Assembly (NCBI RefSeq): GCF_036373705.1
Contig: NC_089850.1
Span: 25,240,733 to 25,304,732 of the forward strand
Reading direction: 5' to 3'
Origin: Amia ocellicauda
Taxonomy: Eukaryota; Chordata; Actinopteri; Amiiformes; Amiidae
DNA: 64,000 bases
Shown here: in pieces, positions 13,201 through 25,042 of the stretch
Layout: each line of letters begins with the position of its first letter
How positions within the stretch are numbered: position 1 is the stretch's first letter
Made by a program: the position numbers and the translations under genes
The notes under the pieces: generated by a model
Databases searched by the model: none
Told to the model about the DNA's origin: nothing
What the model saw: the letters and a program-made list of their open reading frames with translations, nothing else

Positions 13201-16200
13201 CACTAGATTACTATATTACCAAAGGTATTGTGCCAAGCCTCCCTCCATTGATTATGGACTTTATCCAAGGTCATGTTTCTGCCGCCGGTCTTAAAAGGAC
13301 ATCAAGACTATCAGTGTTACTATAGTGACAACCTGGAGAACAGTTTACTGCCAGCAATGATGGAATTTTATGTTGCAGGGCCGATGCACCTACCAGCATA
13401 ATAAGACAATGTCACAAAGCTGGGCTTATAACTGAGGGGTTCAAGGACAACAACACAGAACATTTCATGGCCTGCTCTTGTCCTGACCTCGATCCCACAG
13501 AACACGTCTCCATTACAATGGCAAATCACAATCTCTTTTGCTGCACAACAAAATGTGCTGTAGGAAGAATATATTCCTCTAAACTGTCACAAAATAGGAG
13601 TGCAGCAATTATTGAAGGGTTCTTGTAAATCTATCACTATAATATGAAATACCTTAGCTCACTTGTCAGGATCCCGAATGATATAATGTAATGTGATTGT
13701 TTTCCCAAAATATACATTCTAGCTGAAATGTTAAATAGTTTAGAACTTGTTATTTCAGAGGCTATTGAAAAATTTATCCTGGAAGGACCAGAAACGTAAT
13801 AAAGTTGCACCATCTATATTAGTTTAGAGGACTGCACATTTTTTTTATGGTGGATCTCTTCTGAATAGCTACAACTTCAGCACTGTAACAAACTAAATTC
13901 AGTTTTTGTTTTTTTTGTTTGTTTTTTTGTTTGCTCGTTCTATGTAATTGCATGTTAAACAAAAAAGATTAATTAATCCATTAAAATTCCATTGCAGAAT
14001 CTTTGCAAATTTGTAACAATTTTATAATGCACATATTGAAAATTAAAATGACAGAACAAAATCTATAATACAAAAACATTAGCTTTCACTCAAATATATT
14101 GGGCTGTCGTAGAAGGTTTGAAGGATCTTTCGGTAACCAGAACTTGACAATCACATTATTTTTTCCTCTTGAAACTGACAATGTTTGAATACTAAACCAC
14201 ATTTCAGATTTCCCCCATAGCCTATCTAAATTAAAACATTTGATTTGCATAATGGCTGCCGATTAAATAAATAAAAGTTGTTTCATATAATAAAGTTCAA
14301 AACAGTCATGCAAAGCCCCTCAATTGCCACTGTCGGGTCAGTAGTCATTGGCCCAATATGTTAAACCATAGGGGTAGATTTAAACTATGCAGTAAATACT
14401 TACTGTACAAGTGTGCAAGATGTTGTAAGAAACATGCTATGGTATGATAAATATGAAACAATATATGCTTACACTGATAATTTAATACATGTTTTTTTCT
14501 GAAAAAGAGCCCGAAGCCCACCGTTGAAAAGAATTTCACCTGTTCCTGTGCTGCTGGCAATGCTTTTTCTAATCATTTGATTGCTGTGCTTTTTCAAACT
14601 GCACATTACAGCACAATGGAGGTGAAGAGTGTACTGGCACAGTTCCTTTCTTTAAAAGTTTCCACTGAAGTTAAGACATCAGATGGCTAATCTAAATATT
14701 ATGTAACTATGTTCTGTATTGGTGTATATTTATTATCTGTGTAACTTTTTTTTTTTTTTTTTAACTTCTAAATATATATATATATATATTTTTAACCTTA
14801 AGTCAGTTGCAGCTCCTTTAGTTGACGTGCTCTTTCACTGGAAGGTTAAAATTAAATACCTGTACATAAACCATGAGCTTGTAAAAATAAATAAAAACAT
14901 GATAACATTTTACACTACAAGGGGATGTTTGAATTACCTGAAAAAAAGTAGGATTTTCAATCAAATCTATACAATAGTAGCTAATGTGATGTCATCAATA
15001 AATTATGCAAATTAGCACCAACAAAGCTTCAAAAACTTCAAAGATAATAATTGACCCTTCGGGACAGCCCTACAAATAGTATTTTGCTGACACTTGGTAG
15101 CGTGTATAATGAAAAATATACATGAATCAAAATTGTGTTTCACTCGACTGAAAAGTAGATTAAAGTAAACACACCGAACGAGGGTTTAACGTAATACACA
15201 TCAAGACCTCAAAGGCACAGTGCATACAGTAGGTAGCCTAAAGACAACATCTGATATTTTTAGCATGGAATAAACAAACCAACCATTGCAGTCCTATTAC
15301 ATATGACTAGATATTTATTATTTGCATAGAATAGTTTGCATGGTTAATATGCCAGTACAATTTGAGGTTTTACAGGGGTCAATCCCAAAATCCACAGTAA
15401 TCTGTCAGAATCAGAATCTAAAAAAATATTATGCTGATAATGGGATGTTTAATGAAAATCTATGAAACACTAAGTACTTGTATGATTAGATTAATCTATT
15501 TGAAAGTGATGAAATACAGACCTCCAGTAATTATTTAATTAAGAGAAGTGCACTGGTTGTTTGCATAAACAAACTGAATAAGAATTGTATAACAAGAACA
15601 CCCTGTAAGGTCAATTAAAACCATCAGCAGGAGGTTTTCTGAGATATGAATAAATGGTATAATTAAAGACTAATGCACCAAGCAGCTTTAAAAAAATTAT
15701 AATTAAGTAATATAGGAGCTAGGAGTTTTTCATGTTCACTATATTATTAGGCCTATATAATCTGTGTGTTGCTACAAGAAAGGCTTTTAAGTCCATGTAT
15801 TCCCTTGTGAAAGTATATTCAAAATCAGTGAGTTACTTCAAAAATAGTCAAGTAATGCACAGTAAGAGCATGGTACATGGTTTATCATGGTAAATAAATA
15901 AATACATAAATATAGTAGAAAATGAGAGTGTTGTGAAACAAAACAAAACAAACCTGGTAAAAGTTTCAAATTAAATACTGAGCACATTTACTAAAGTTAC
16001 ACTAAAAACAGGAAGTGTATATTCTAACTGGCCTGTAATGTTAATTGTAATGTAAAGTGTTCAGATTTAACATGTTTTTGTACAATCCTATACTTAGCTT
16101 TTCAGACCGTTTTAGGCAGACACTATAGCAAACATGTTAAAAATAAAATAGATTAAAAAGAAACACATTGAATGAGGAAGACATTAAGTAAACATTCAAA

Positions 16201-19200
16201 TGAATGCAACACAAGGAAGAACATACTAAATGCAAATAGTTTTTGCAGTTAAAAATAAAAGTAAGCTAATTATTTTAAAGTGGAAACACAATGAATCCAT
16301 TATTTCTGTGAAGCACAATGAAAGGGAAATAGGCCTTTACATGTACATACTACAAACGCCGTGCTACACAGGAGCCTATTGATATCGAAAGGTCACTTTT
16401 TCTTTGTCACATTATGATTAATGTCTGGCAATGAACTGGAAACTGAAGGGAAACAAAGCTCAATCACTGAAAAGGTTGGTTATTGATAAGTTTCCCTGAT
16501 CAAATTAGGAAGTGAAACTCCCACACAGTGAACTGTGGCATGCATTCTCACAAGGTACAATAAAACTGGTACTACATCACATTACTTTTTGTGCCTAATG
16601 CAGAGAAAAGTATAAAGATTGTAAACCTTTTTAGAGATGTAACCTGACATCTTTAAAATGGCACACATCACCTGAACACAGGTATCATTTACAATACCAC
16701 ACAATCATGTGCACACAAACCAAACATACCAGACACAGCATACATTTAGTTGAACTGTCTCACCTTACATCAGATAAAATCTTTACTCAAGAGGATTTTG
16801 TAATTCAATTAAACACCATTTAGGCAACATTGTTTGCATTAGTGCAACAAACATAATGACGACAACACGAATCATGAAGTTCAACAATATAAATCTGCAT
16901 ACTGGTAAAGCAGCTGTTCCAATACGTCAGAAAACTTTAAATATAGAATAATGTTGTCCACTTTGTGGCAAAAAAGGGATACATGTAACAAAATATAGAA
17001 TCAATCATAATAAAAAAAAATCAAATGCATCATACAGTAACTATTGACTATACTCAATATACTTCAAAAATAGGTTGCTTAGAAAAGGTCAGTAATTAAA
17101 AAACCAACACATCAAAACCCACCACATGATACAACCATAGCTGCAACCAAAAACATCCACACATTTGAAAGATCTGCACCTGCATTCTGAAAGTGGTATT
17201 TAGTATATTGTGATATAACTAGGAATATATTAATGTATTATTCTAAGCAGGAAGGAGGTTTTGGTTCTAAGCTGAAATGCAAGGAAACAGTTAGAGCTTA
17301 TTTTTGTACGTGTAACTTCTGTATTGTGCACAGCGTTTCCCATGTTACAAAAATTGACAGTGATAAAGTGTTACAATGATAGTGAATGTGTTCTGTTATA
17401 CTGCCATTAGACGTATCTATCCATGAGATTTTGCTAAAACTGCACTTTCCCAATCTGTTCCAGATCCCTCCTACTGCATGGAAGACAGTCAAGTATTGTG
17501 ATTTAATTAGAAATCTGTAAACTCAAATTACAAACATCTGATAATTGAACAAATTAAAGTGCTGCATTGTGAATATTATGAATACATTACTGAGCATAAC
17601 GACAAAGTATGACTGTGAAAATATGAATTCTCATATAAAAAGATCACCCCAAACATGCCAGTATTCATGTTTGAAATAATTTGCTGCAGTTTATTTCCTA
17701 GTAAAGTACCCTATAAACCACATACACTGGAAAACTGCACAGACCACACATACTCACAAAATTACCTCTGGCTTCACTACCAGGACAGCCTAAAGTCATC
17801 GCAACATGTTTAAAAATAAAGTGTACAGAGATTCCCAATGATCATAGTCCATATTCTGGGTGGTCTTGTTAGAGCATGTAGGAATAAACCCATTTAGTTT
17901 CCCAGTTGATGTTAATTTCCTTGTCCTGATAACTGATTATTTCTTAGTATCTTTATTAAATTCATTACAAGCACTCTTTCACCTCATAAGATTCATTTCC
18001 TAAAGGCTAATATCCACCACACTTTCATTATGTGCCTCACAACATCACATTTTTGGAATAGTAAATTAAATAATAATTAGCCTCATTAAACATCACATGC
18101 TAGCCAAACAGTATTTTTTGTAATAACAATACAGGAAAATGACGCTCATGCAATAAATGAATACAAAAGTATAAGCTACTTATAGCTGGTTTCAAAAACC
18201 TCAATTAACACAAATCTTGGACTACACTACCTAAAACAACATTGGCTAGTCCAAGACTACTGCTAATCTGGTTTTGAGAAATGAGCTCAATGTATACATG
18301 TATAGGAAAATGCAACTGACAACATAGGCCTAGGTTATATGTATTCACAAAACTTCACTTTAGCTACGTTTCCATATTTGTGATATACACATAGGAAATC
18401 TAAAATTATCTAGACATTTAAATGTCTGATAGGAAAGAAAAATCTTTACAAAAAATATGCATTTTGTTGCATTATTGTTCTTTTTTCACTATATTCAGGT
18501 TTCTGATTGTAGGGTTTTACCTGATTGTTTGAGATTCAAGCGCAACAGTACAGAGCTAGAACCGATGATGGTAAACTTACTTTCTTAATAGAAAAATATG
18601 GATTCTTCGTAATATAATGTTTTATACAAACCAACACACAAACAAAATTAAAATTGATCAGGTTTACACATATGTTGGAATCCATCATATAAAAATTGAT
18701 CAAAGGTGCCAGATGCAGTCCAGACAAAGCTCCTGTGGATATCAACCAGTCCTACGGGCAAAGCACATCATCAAAGGATCATCAAAGCTGAATACCAAAA
18801 CCCCAAAACTCTTTCAACTTTTGCATAGCTATATGGCCAGATTTGCATCAGCTACTTTGCCAGATTTAAATTACTCAGTGAGGCTGCTGTGCACTGTGCA
18901 GAAGAAAAACATAACAAAAACAAAACTCTCTGTACTCAGTTCATTTGATGACTTTACCATTTGCAATTCAAAGCTACACTTCCCCTGTGTAAGTCATAAA
19001 ACAATCAGTTGTTCTCAGATTGTCATTTGTCATGATTCAATGAAAATATGTACAGTGTTGCTTAAAATAATATACTACAGTCTCCCTTGTTCCACTTCCT
19101 TAGCAGCTAAAGAATGTTTATTGTTCCATGGAATAAAAACGAAACATTCCCATCAAAAATCCCAAATGGTCACATCCATTTATTCTTAGCCTTTAAAAAG

Positions 19201-21158
19201 CTTCAATATTCTCAGCATTTAAGCTGGTTTCTCCACATACACAAGATTTAATAAGAGTGTGATAAGGATAACTGCCACAAAGTAGGCCTAAATTCAACTC
19301 TTGCTCAAAAATCTGTGTCCAGCTATCACCGATTTACCTGGAATTCACATTTTAATCTCTAGTATCGGCTTCGATTAGCATAAGGCATGTGGCCACAAGA
19401 CTAGGCCTATATGTCGGATGTTGTTTAGCTCATCCTACTGGTAAATGAGGCATTAATCACACATCATTGACGAGGACACAACCCCTGCACGACTCCAAGT
19501 TGATAATAGCTTCACTGTATAGAGTATAATGCTAGGCCTATTTTTTGTAATCCAGCTATTTGTACATTAATGTGGAAAAAATGAATGAATAAACTGTAAT
19601 TAAACATCATAAAAGAATACTAAACTAGACTGGAATACAGACAGAAGGTGCCGTACTGAAAAAGCAAAGTTTCTTACAATGGACAATCAACATCCTGAGT
19701 GTTTCATGATCATTACAACACAAATAACAGTGCTTGAATATCCCAAAGATCAGGAAACTTAAACCTTGTAAGAGCTGGGCCTGGATTTGGATACAGCAGT
19801 CTTCAAGTACTTGCAGAGTCCTGGTTTCCACAGAGTGGGCATTCATCCTGAGCAGCAGGGCATCTCTGTGCTGCTCAGTAGGTTCAGATCAGGAGATCTC
19901 ACTGAACAAAAATCATTGCTTGCTGTTGAAAACCATCAGTAATGGTCGGTGGAGGTGAAGAAGTTTGGGCCGACAGCACCAGCACAGCATCTTACTAATG
20001 GATGGAGGACCTCAACAAAAGCATGTACTGATGATATAGCAGTCTGCCCTTCCCTGTATGTGGATTCCAGGCTACACCATCACAGATCCTCTTGATATGA
20101 ACCATGTTCTGGCAGGAAAAAATGTTCTGCAGATTCCAGGCCTGCTTTTAGGAATCAAACCAAAACCTGCAACCCTCAATATTGAGAACTACTATCCAAT
20201 CCTTGATACTAGACCTGTCCATTTCAAACATCCCTACATATGTTGAGGCATCAACAGTACATGGATTTGGATTCTTCTTGACTATTTTCCAGCCTTATGC
20301 ATCTTGTATAGACATTTTTGAGCTGCATTTGCAAAAGGCTTCTACTGTTACTCCCTTTGAATGTGCAGATCTTCCAGTCCAGGTTGTGACTCTTATGCAC
20401 CATAAATGAGACATGATATAGAAGGGGACAGCAGTCTAGGACACTGTAGGAACTCCCTTTTCAACATTACACATGACTAAAACAGGTGGTTCTTATGAAC
20501 TTATCCACAGCAAACCATCTTCATATCATCACAAAAGCCATTTACGTTTGAAACTAATATTTACGCAGCACAGATATCTTCCTTCAGTTTTTTTTGTTTG
20601 ATTTTCTTACAACATAAATTATGATATAGGTCCAATGCCTTTGTGTTGCCTCTGCTACTTTCCTAGTGTATCTCTTTTAATCTGAAGTACTTGCGCACAC
20701 ATTGCATAAAAATAATATTGAGGATGATAATAGCAGCTGAGTTTATCTAAAATCATGTTTACATGTTCACTGCATGCATTTTTACAGTGACGCTTCCATG
20801 AAAGGCTATCACGTTTCTCCATCATAAACACTGGTCTGAAAGAAATATTTGAGAGAAAATGTATGTCGAAAAGAATCATACTTTAACAGTTGCTAGTTAT
20901 GGGGAAATAAACAACAATGTTGCACCTTTTTCAGCAATACGCACTGTTCAACTACTTTATTTCAAACTCCTCAGAGGAATAAAATGGGACAATATGAAGT
21001 GTCAGACTGACCCTCTCATACCTCTGCAGAAAACCTCCCTGTTGGCATAGGGATGTATGATCAATGTACAACAACCAAGCAGTAAAATAGAGGTTTACTA
21101 ATGAGGCTTTTAAAAAATCTATAAAGAACTAGAGCAGTAGTAAAAAATAATGCTGGCA

Positions 21159-21190
<32 letters not shown>

Positions 21191-21891
21191 GCTGGGATCC
21201 AAACTGGCACAGCTTGCTATTCCTGTAAATAATATGCACTTTGCATAACCTACAATGGAATGAACTTAAAGCAATCTCCAAATGAATGCACTGTGTATTT
21301 GGAAAGACTTTGAAAGGCAAGAATTATCCTCAGAAGTCTCCTAAATATAAACTGTCACTTTTAACAATGCTGTAGGAAGTCAACAAGAAATCCTATTCCT
21401 ATACCCCTGTAACTTTTATCCGGTGCACTCTGACGCAGAGAAGAATGGATGTCCACACTTTAAAGCCTGTCCATTTCCTTCATAGTCAAAAAAGTGTGCA
21501 TGGTTACAACAAACTGGACAGTACAGTCAGGTCAAGCAGCAAGAGCAGCAGTGATCCTCCCAGCAGAATGAGGATCCACACACCTGCGCAGCTAACGGCT
21601 TGGATCAATCTGCAAATACAAGCAGGACTGCTTTCTATTTATGGCTGATCACATACGAGGAGAGCGGAGACCTTTGCACTTTCAAGCCCAGACGGAATTT
21701 GATCTTCTCTGCACTGGAATAATGGCTTTGCACACTTGGGCTACAGCGCTCAGCAAGTTTGGTTTTTCCTCTCACCTTAATATGGAGACGGACTCGACCT
21801 CGTCTGCGCAGTGTGGGCTGGCGGGGGAGGCCTCGGTGGTGGGGTGGTATCCCGTTAAAACGACTCCCTTTGACTCTTGCTGGCGGCTCAT
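4225..21891 (-). CDS. arhgap18: Rho GTPase-activating protein 18, complete 15-exon coding region
   Basis: ARHGAP18 stimulates GTP hydrolysis by Rho GTPases, mainly RhoA, and so affects stress fibres, cell shape and planar polarity. Coding exons in transcript order: 21776-21891, 12982-13178, 12315-12550, 12132-12201, 11062-11273, 9824-9989, 9453-9544, 9256-9333, 8027-8186, 7584-7666, 6969-7175, 6143-6289, 5099-5223, 4482-4537, 4225-4316. Every junction has GT-AG sites and matching phase, and the sum is 2037 bp (678 residues plus TAG; human 663). The start ATG (21889-21891) gives MSRQQESKGVVLTGYHP, like the human N-terminus. The RhoGAP domain runs from about residue 333 (SGLFGVPL) to 539 (LLWT). 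The catalytic arginine finger is R380 in EGLLRIPG, and APNLF is present. A basic, probably helical stretch (AMKKLLKKMAYDREK) follows, and the C-terminus is NPNAEWVIK. No defects are seen. The gene next door is TMEM244, as in human. Confidence 0.95.
5881..5923. repeat. Small inverted repeat in ARHGAP18 intron
   Basis: GAGCAGTTC at 5881-5889 and its complement GAACTGCTC at 5915-5923, with a 25-nt loop. It is short enough to be chance and no function is claimed. Confidence 0.3.
7440..7534. mobile_element. Possible solo end of a hAT-type element
   Basis: The segment ends in 'tgagaaccactg'. Read on the minus strand this is CAGTGGTTCTCA, a terminal sequence shared by many vertebrate hAT elements. 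The next eight bases (ctctagat) could be a target duplication, but I did not find a matching copy or a second terminus nearby. It lies in an ARHGAP18 intron and is decayed or truncated. Confidence 0.35.
13330..13530 (+). mobile_element. Decayed Tc1/mariner transposase fragment
   Basis: Read across frames, the plus strand shows ADAPTSIIRQCHKAGLIT followed by TEHFMACSCPDLDPTEHV. This is a worn version of the Tc1 block NAPCHK...SPDLNPIEH that carries the second aspartate and the glutamate of the DDE triad. No terminal repeats were found. It is clearly old and non-functional. The assignment rests on this one block. Confidence 0.4.
14768..14790. repeat. T-run followed by short (AT)n tract
   Basis: A poly-T stretch (about 14747-14762) is closely followed by an AT dinucleotide run in ARHGAP18 intron 1. 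Confidence 0.6.
19740..20410 (-). mobile_element. Ancient Tc1/mariner relic, minus strand
   Basis: Minus-strand translation, in pieces across frames, gives MV*PGIHIQGRADC, then EVLHPLVRCCAGAVGPN, then VRSPDLN. These match in order the Tc1 blocks [30 protein letters not shown] and SPDLNPIE, so about the last 60% of a transposase is recognisable. Stops and indels are frequent and no terminal repeats are visible. The same blocks occur in the better-preserved copy at 52075-53628, so this is probably an old member of that branch. Confidence 0.55.
21162..21190. repeat. (CA)n microsatellite
   Basis: Uninterrupted AC/CA run in ARHGAP18 intron 1. Confidence 0.95.
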
Positions 21892-22030
21892 GGCGAGCTG
21901 TGCATTGTTTCTGAAGTTGCTGTTTAACTGCCTGTGCAACGCAGGGAGTGAGTAATCATTCATGCGGCTCCTCCCAGCATCTCTGCTCAGCCCGTCACAT
22001 GGGCGGCGCTACTTTTGTTAGAAACAACTC
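21892..22030 (-). promoter_or_regulatory. ARHGAP18 5' UTR / promoter-proximal region
   Basis: The region just upstream of the ARHGAP18 start codon is locally rich in G+C, with CpG sites (for example 'gggcggcgctac'), against an AT-rich background. This fits a vertebrate promoter and first exon. There is no TATA box at a clear position and the transcription start cannot be fixed by eye. Confidence 0.45.
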
Positions 22031-24489
22031 CTTAGTTCAGGATAGAGAGAATAAGAGATATTATGTAGGTCAACACAGAAACTTTCCCTCGACATCATCA
22101 TTTGATCTGTTATGACGTGGACCATTTAAGGAGTTTCTGTGGTTTCACAAACTGGTCGTGAATGTATTTAAAACAACCTTTTGGTGTTCAAATGTAAGTC
22201 TGAATTTGGCTTACTTGCAACAGTCCCTACAATATAAATTGAGGCCTTGTATGGCAGATTTGGGCAGCAGCTTCAGACTACTACCTCTTAAATTCAACCT
22301 TTTGTTTTTGAGGCAGCACAAGCCTGCTCCGGTGACATTGCTGTGCGCTCCTGGTGTGTGGTTTATTATTTTTCGAAATTTGCTTCTATATGGTTCTTCT
22401 GAATCATAGCAAAATGAGTGATACTCGTATGTCACAGTTTTAGATATTTTACGGCCATCACAACATAGTCACTTCTAGGCCAGGGCAATTAGATAATCAT
22501 CAGCTATTACAGTCAAAGGTGACTTTTATAGTTTATTTTACAGCAATGTGATCCAACTTGAATAGCCCCATACAGATTGCCCTTAGATAATTATAAGATA
22601 TTCAGATTTGTGTTACCCATGTACCAACTAATGGCAAAGATAATAAAGCCCAGACAGAGACAGGTCCTTTCTTTAAATTGTTCAGTAGTTAGTCAAACTC
22701 AGGGGTCCGCAGTAACAGGGTCCCAACCTGTAACTCCTGATCAGACAAACCAACCAGTGAAAACACAACACAAATACAGCACTGCATTAATTTAATGTAA
22801 AGCAGGTTATCATATCGGTACCCTTCCTCACTCACTTCACTCAGTCACTCAGTCATTAGCCTAATTTCCAGTACAGCAGGATAATTTCAATTATGTTATC
22901 ACTCTATTAAAACATGTTTGATTTTATAAACCTATATATAGTATATATTTTAGTAGTATATGAAGTACAGTCGTCCCTCTTTATGCAATCCCCATTATTT
23001 GGCAACTGTTGCTCCTCACAGGCTTTCACTCTTGAACACCATTACTCAACTGATCAAATTTTATACTGCCCCCTTTGTAACGCCAACCCTGCTTCAATTC
23101 CAATGTCTGTCCCTGATTGGGCAGTATGATAAAGGACTGTAGATCATGACAATGATAAATGCAGACTTTACACCAAAAACATAAGTATGCCTCCAAGGAA
23201 TTAGAAATCTTCAGAACACATTAAAAGATCAGTACTTAGCAGTGCTTTTAGTTGTTGTCGTTTGATTAAATGTCAGGGTCAGTTTAACTCAATTCTGCCA
23301 TCTGCTGTTAATATGTGAAGGTTTTATTTCTGTTAATTGATAAAAAGTGAAATAAAAATAATAGTATTAATTTGAAATTGAAGGTTGTTGGAATTACTAA
23401 CTGCAGTTATGCATGCATTTATATTTGATTATATTTTCACCTTTCAAATACATATTTCAATTGATTATATTCATAACAACCAATTTGTGAAGCAGCCTAT
23501 TCAAGTTTACAAAACGTTTACAAATATACAACAAACTAATGTGAGCACCATGTTAGCTTATTGTGACACTGGACACATATTTTCTGCATGATTAACATTG
23601 CCCCAACATAGTTATTGCATCTGTAGTAAGTAATTAGAGATCAATTAAGTTAGTTAAGTGTAAGCCCAAACTAAATATTCACTTCAGCTTTTGAATGGAG
23701 ATAGTGCCATTGGCTAATTAAAATGAGAATTAGTTGATGTAATTTATAAAATAATCTCTTTTGTGTATGGCAGATGGTATTGTTAGACTCATGACTACTG
23801 TGGAGATTCAGGAGAAAGAGCAACTGGTGGATTGACTACAGAGATTTTAGTGAGGTATGCTTGATATACAATAGGATCTTAAGAATTAGGTCATTTATCC
23901 CAATTTTCTGTTTTGTTAGGTGAAGCTATTTATAAAGAACAGCTGCTATTTTTGGACTCCAGAGAGTGAAGATACATCCCCCAATTCCATTTGACTTGTT
24001 GATAGAAGAAATTAAAACTGATACACCTCAAGGGATATTTATACAATAAAAGCAGGAAATATTAATACAAGTAATGCCAAAATCTATCAACATTTAAGGC
24101 AGTAGGCAGTAAAACAACAAGGAAAGTTACCATTTATATGTTTTACATATTTAAAAGGGCTGAATGGGGATAGAATAAGTGCTTTGCAGTTTTCAAGAAT
24201 CGTCCTTAACCACTGTGTACAAATCAGCAGTTACAGTCTTTGTTCCAAAATTGTATTTGCACCTTCTGAGAAACAATTATTTCAGAACTGGAAAACTGGA
24301 CTTTAACATGTGAGGAAAATGTAGAGTCTACTTCCTAAAAAGTAGCTCCATGCTTTCACTCCAATATAGGTTCCTATTTAGCTAATATATTCTGCAGATG
24401 CAGATCCTACAATCTCTCTGCCTTGCAAACCTAAATAATCTTATCAGCCGCACTGCACTCATAAAAGCTATGTTTTGTCTAATTCTTCA

Positions 24490-24690
24490 TTCAGTTTCAA
24501 GTTCAAGTTCAAGTTCAAGTTATCTTTATTGTCTCGCAAGGGAAATTTGATTTGCAGCCCAGCTAAGAACACACAAAATCACGTTCCACAATCAACATAA
24601 CAACAGCACACATAAAATACGGTAAAAGCAATGACATACATGCAGAATCAACAAGATCCAAAATAGCCTACCTCACCCAATAGCCTACCT
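24490..24690 (-). mobile_element. Fragment of a LINE 3' end (minus orientation)
   Basis: The segment begins with tandem 'ttcaag' units, then 'ttatctttattgtctcgcaa' and 'gggaaatttgatttgcag', followed by AC-rich sequence. This arrangement is a common fish repeat, the reverse complement of a LINE 3' UTR ending in a short gaactt-type simple repeat. The exact clade (L2/Rex-like) is inferred from memory of such repeats. No coding part remains. Confidence 0.5.
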
Positions 24691-24994
24691 CACCTACCTT
24701 TCACCAATCTCCCTAGTCTATTTGTTTAGCGCAGACTCAAGTTACCATACAAAATGTCAGTACAGATTCCACAAGCTATAAAAAAGTGTAATCATGTACA
24801 GTACACTAATTATTTACCTCACGTCCTATCATGTACTGTAATTGGATTTAGTATAATATTTATTACTTTATTCTACTTTTGTTATTACTTGACATAACAT
24901 GTAATGTTTATACAACATAACTGTTAACTTTCCTGTAAATAAAAAAAATGTAATTGTTTAGTATAAATCTCCTTGACTGTGTCAGTCTAAATGC

Positions 24995-24995
<1 letters not shown>

Positions 24996-25039
<44 letters not shown>
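24996..25039. repeat. (TAA)n microsatellite
   Basis: Uninterrupted TAA trinucleotide run. Confidence 0.95.

Positions 25040-25042
<3 letters not shown>

Larger units (their letters stand above)
13179..21775 (-). other. ARHGAP18 intron 1 (8.6 kb)
   Basis: The first intron of ARHGAP18 lies between the donor after residue 38 and the acceptor of exon 2. It is AT-rich and mostly unrecognised. It contains a small Tc1 relic at about 13330-13530, an older minus-strand Tc1 relic at about 19740-20410, an (AT)n tract near 14775 and a (CA)n tract at 21162-21190. The longest ORF (18617-19189, 190 codons) looks like chance. Regulatory elements may be present but cannot be recognised by eye. Confidence 0.6.

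Noticed and set aside
18617..19189. 190-codon plus-strand ORF in ARHGAP18 intron 1
   Set aside because: Composition is irregular, there is no recognisable motif, and it has no splice context or conserved start. An ORF of this length is possible by chance in a 64-kb window.
22968..23110. 'tacagtcgtccctctttatg' as a possible end of a pogo/Tigger-like element
   Set aside because: The resemblance is limited to a short word, and no second terminus or transposase was found.
24996..25039. Regularly spaced direct repeats considered as a CRISPR-like array
   Set aside because: These and the other repeat runs are simple microsatellites without unique spacers, in a vertebrate genome. No CRISPR array is present.
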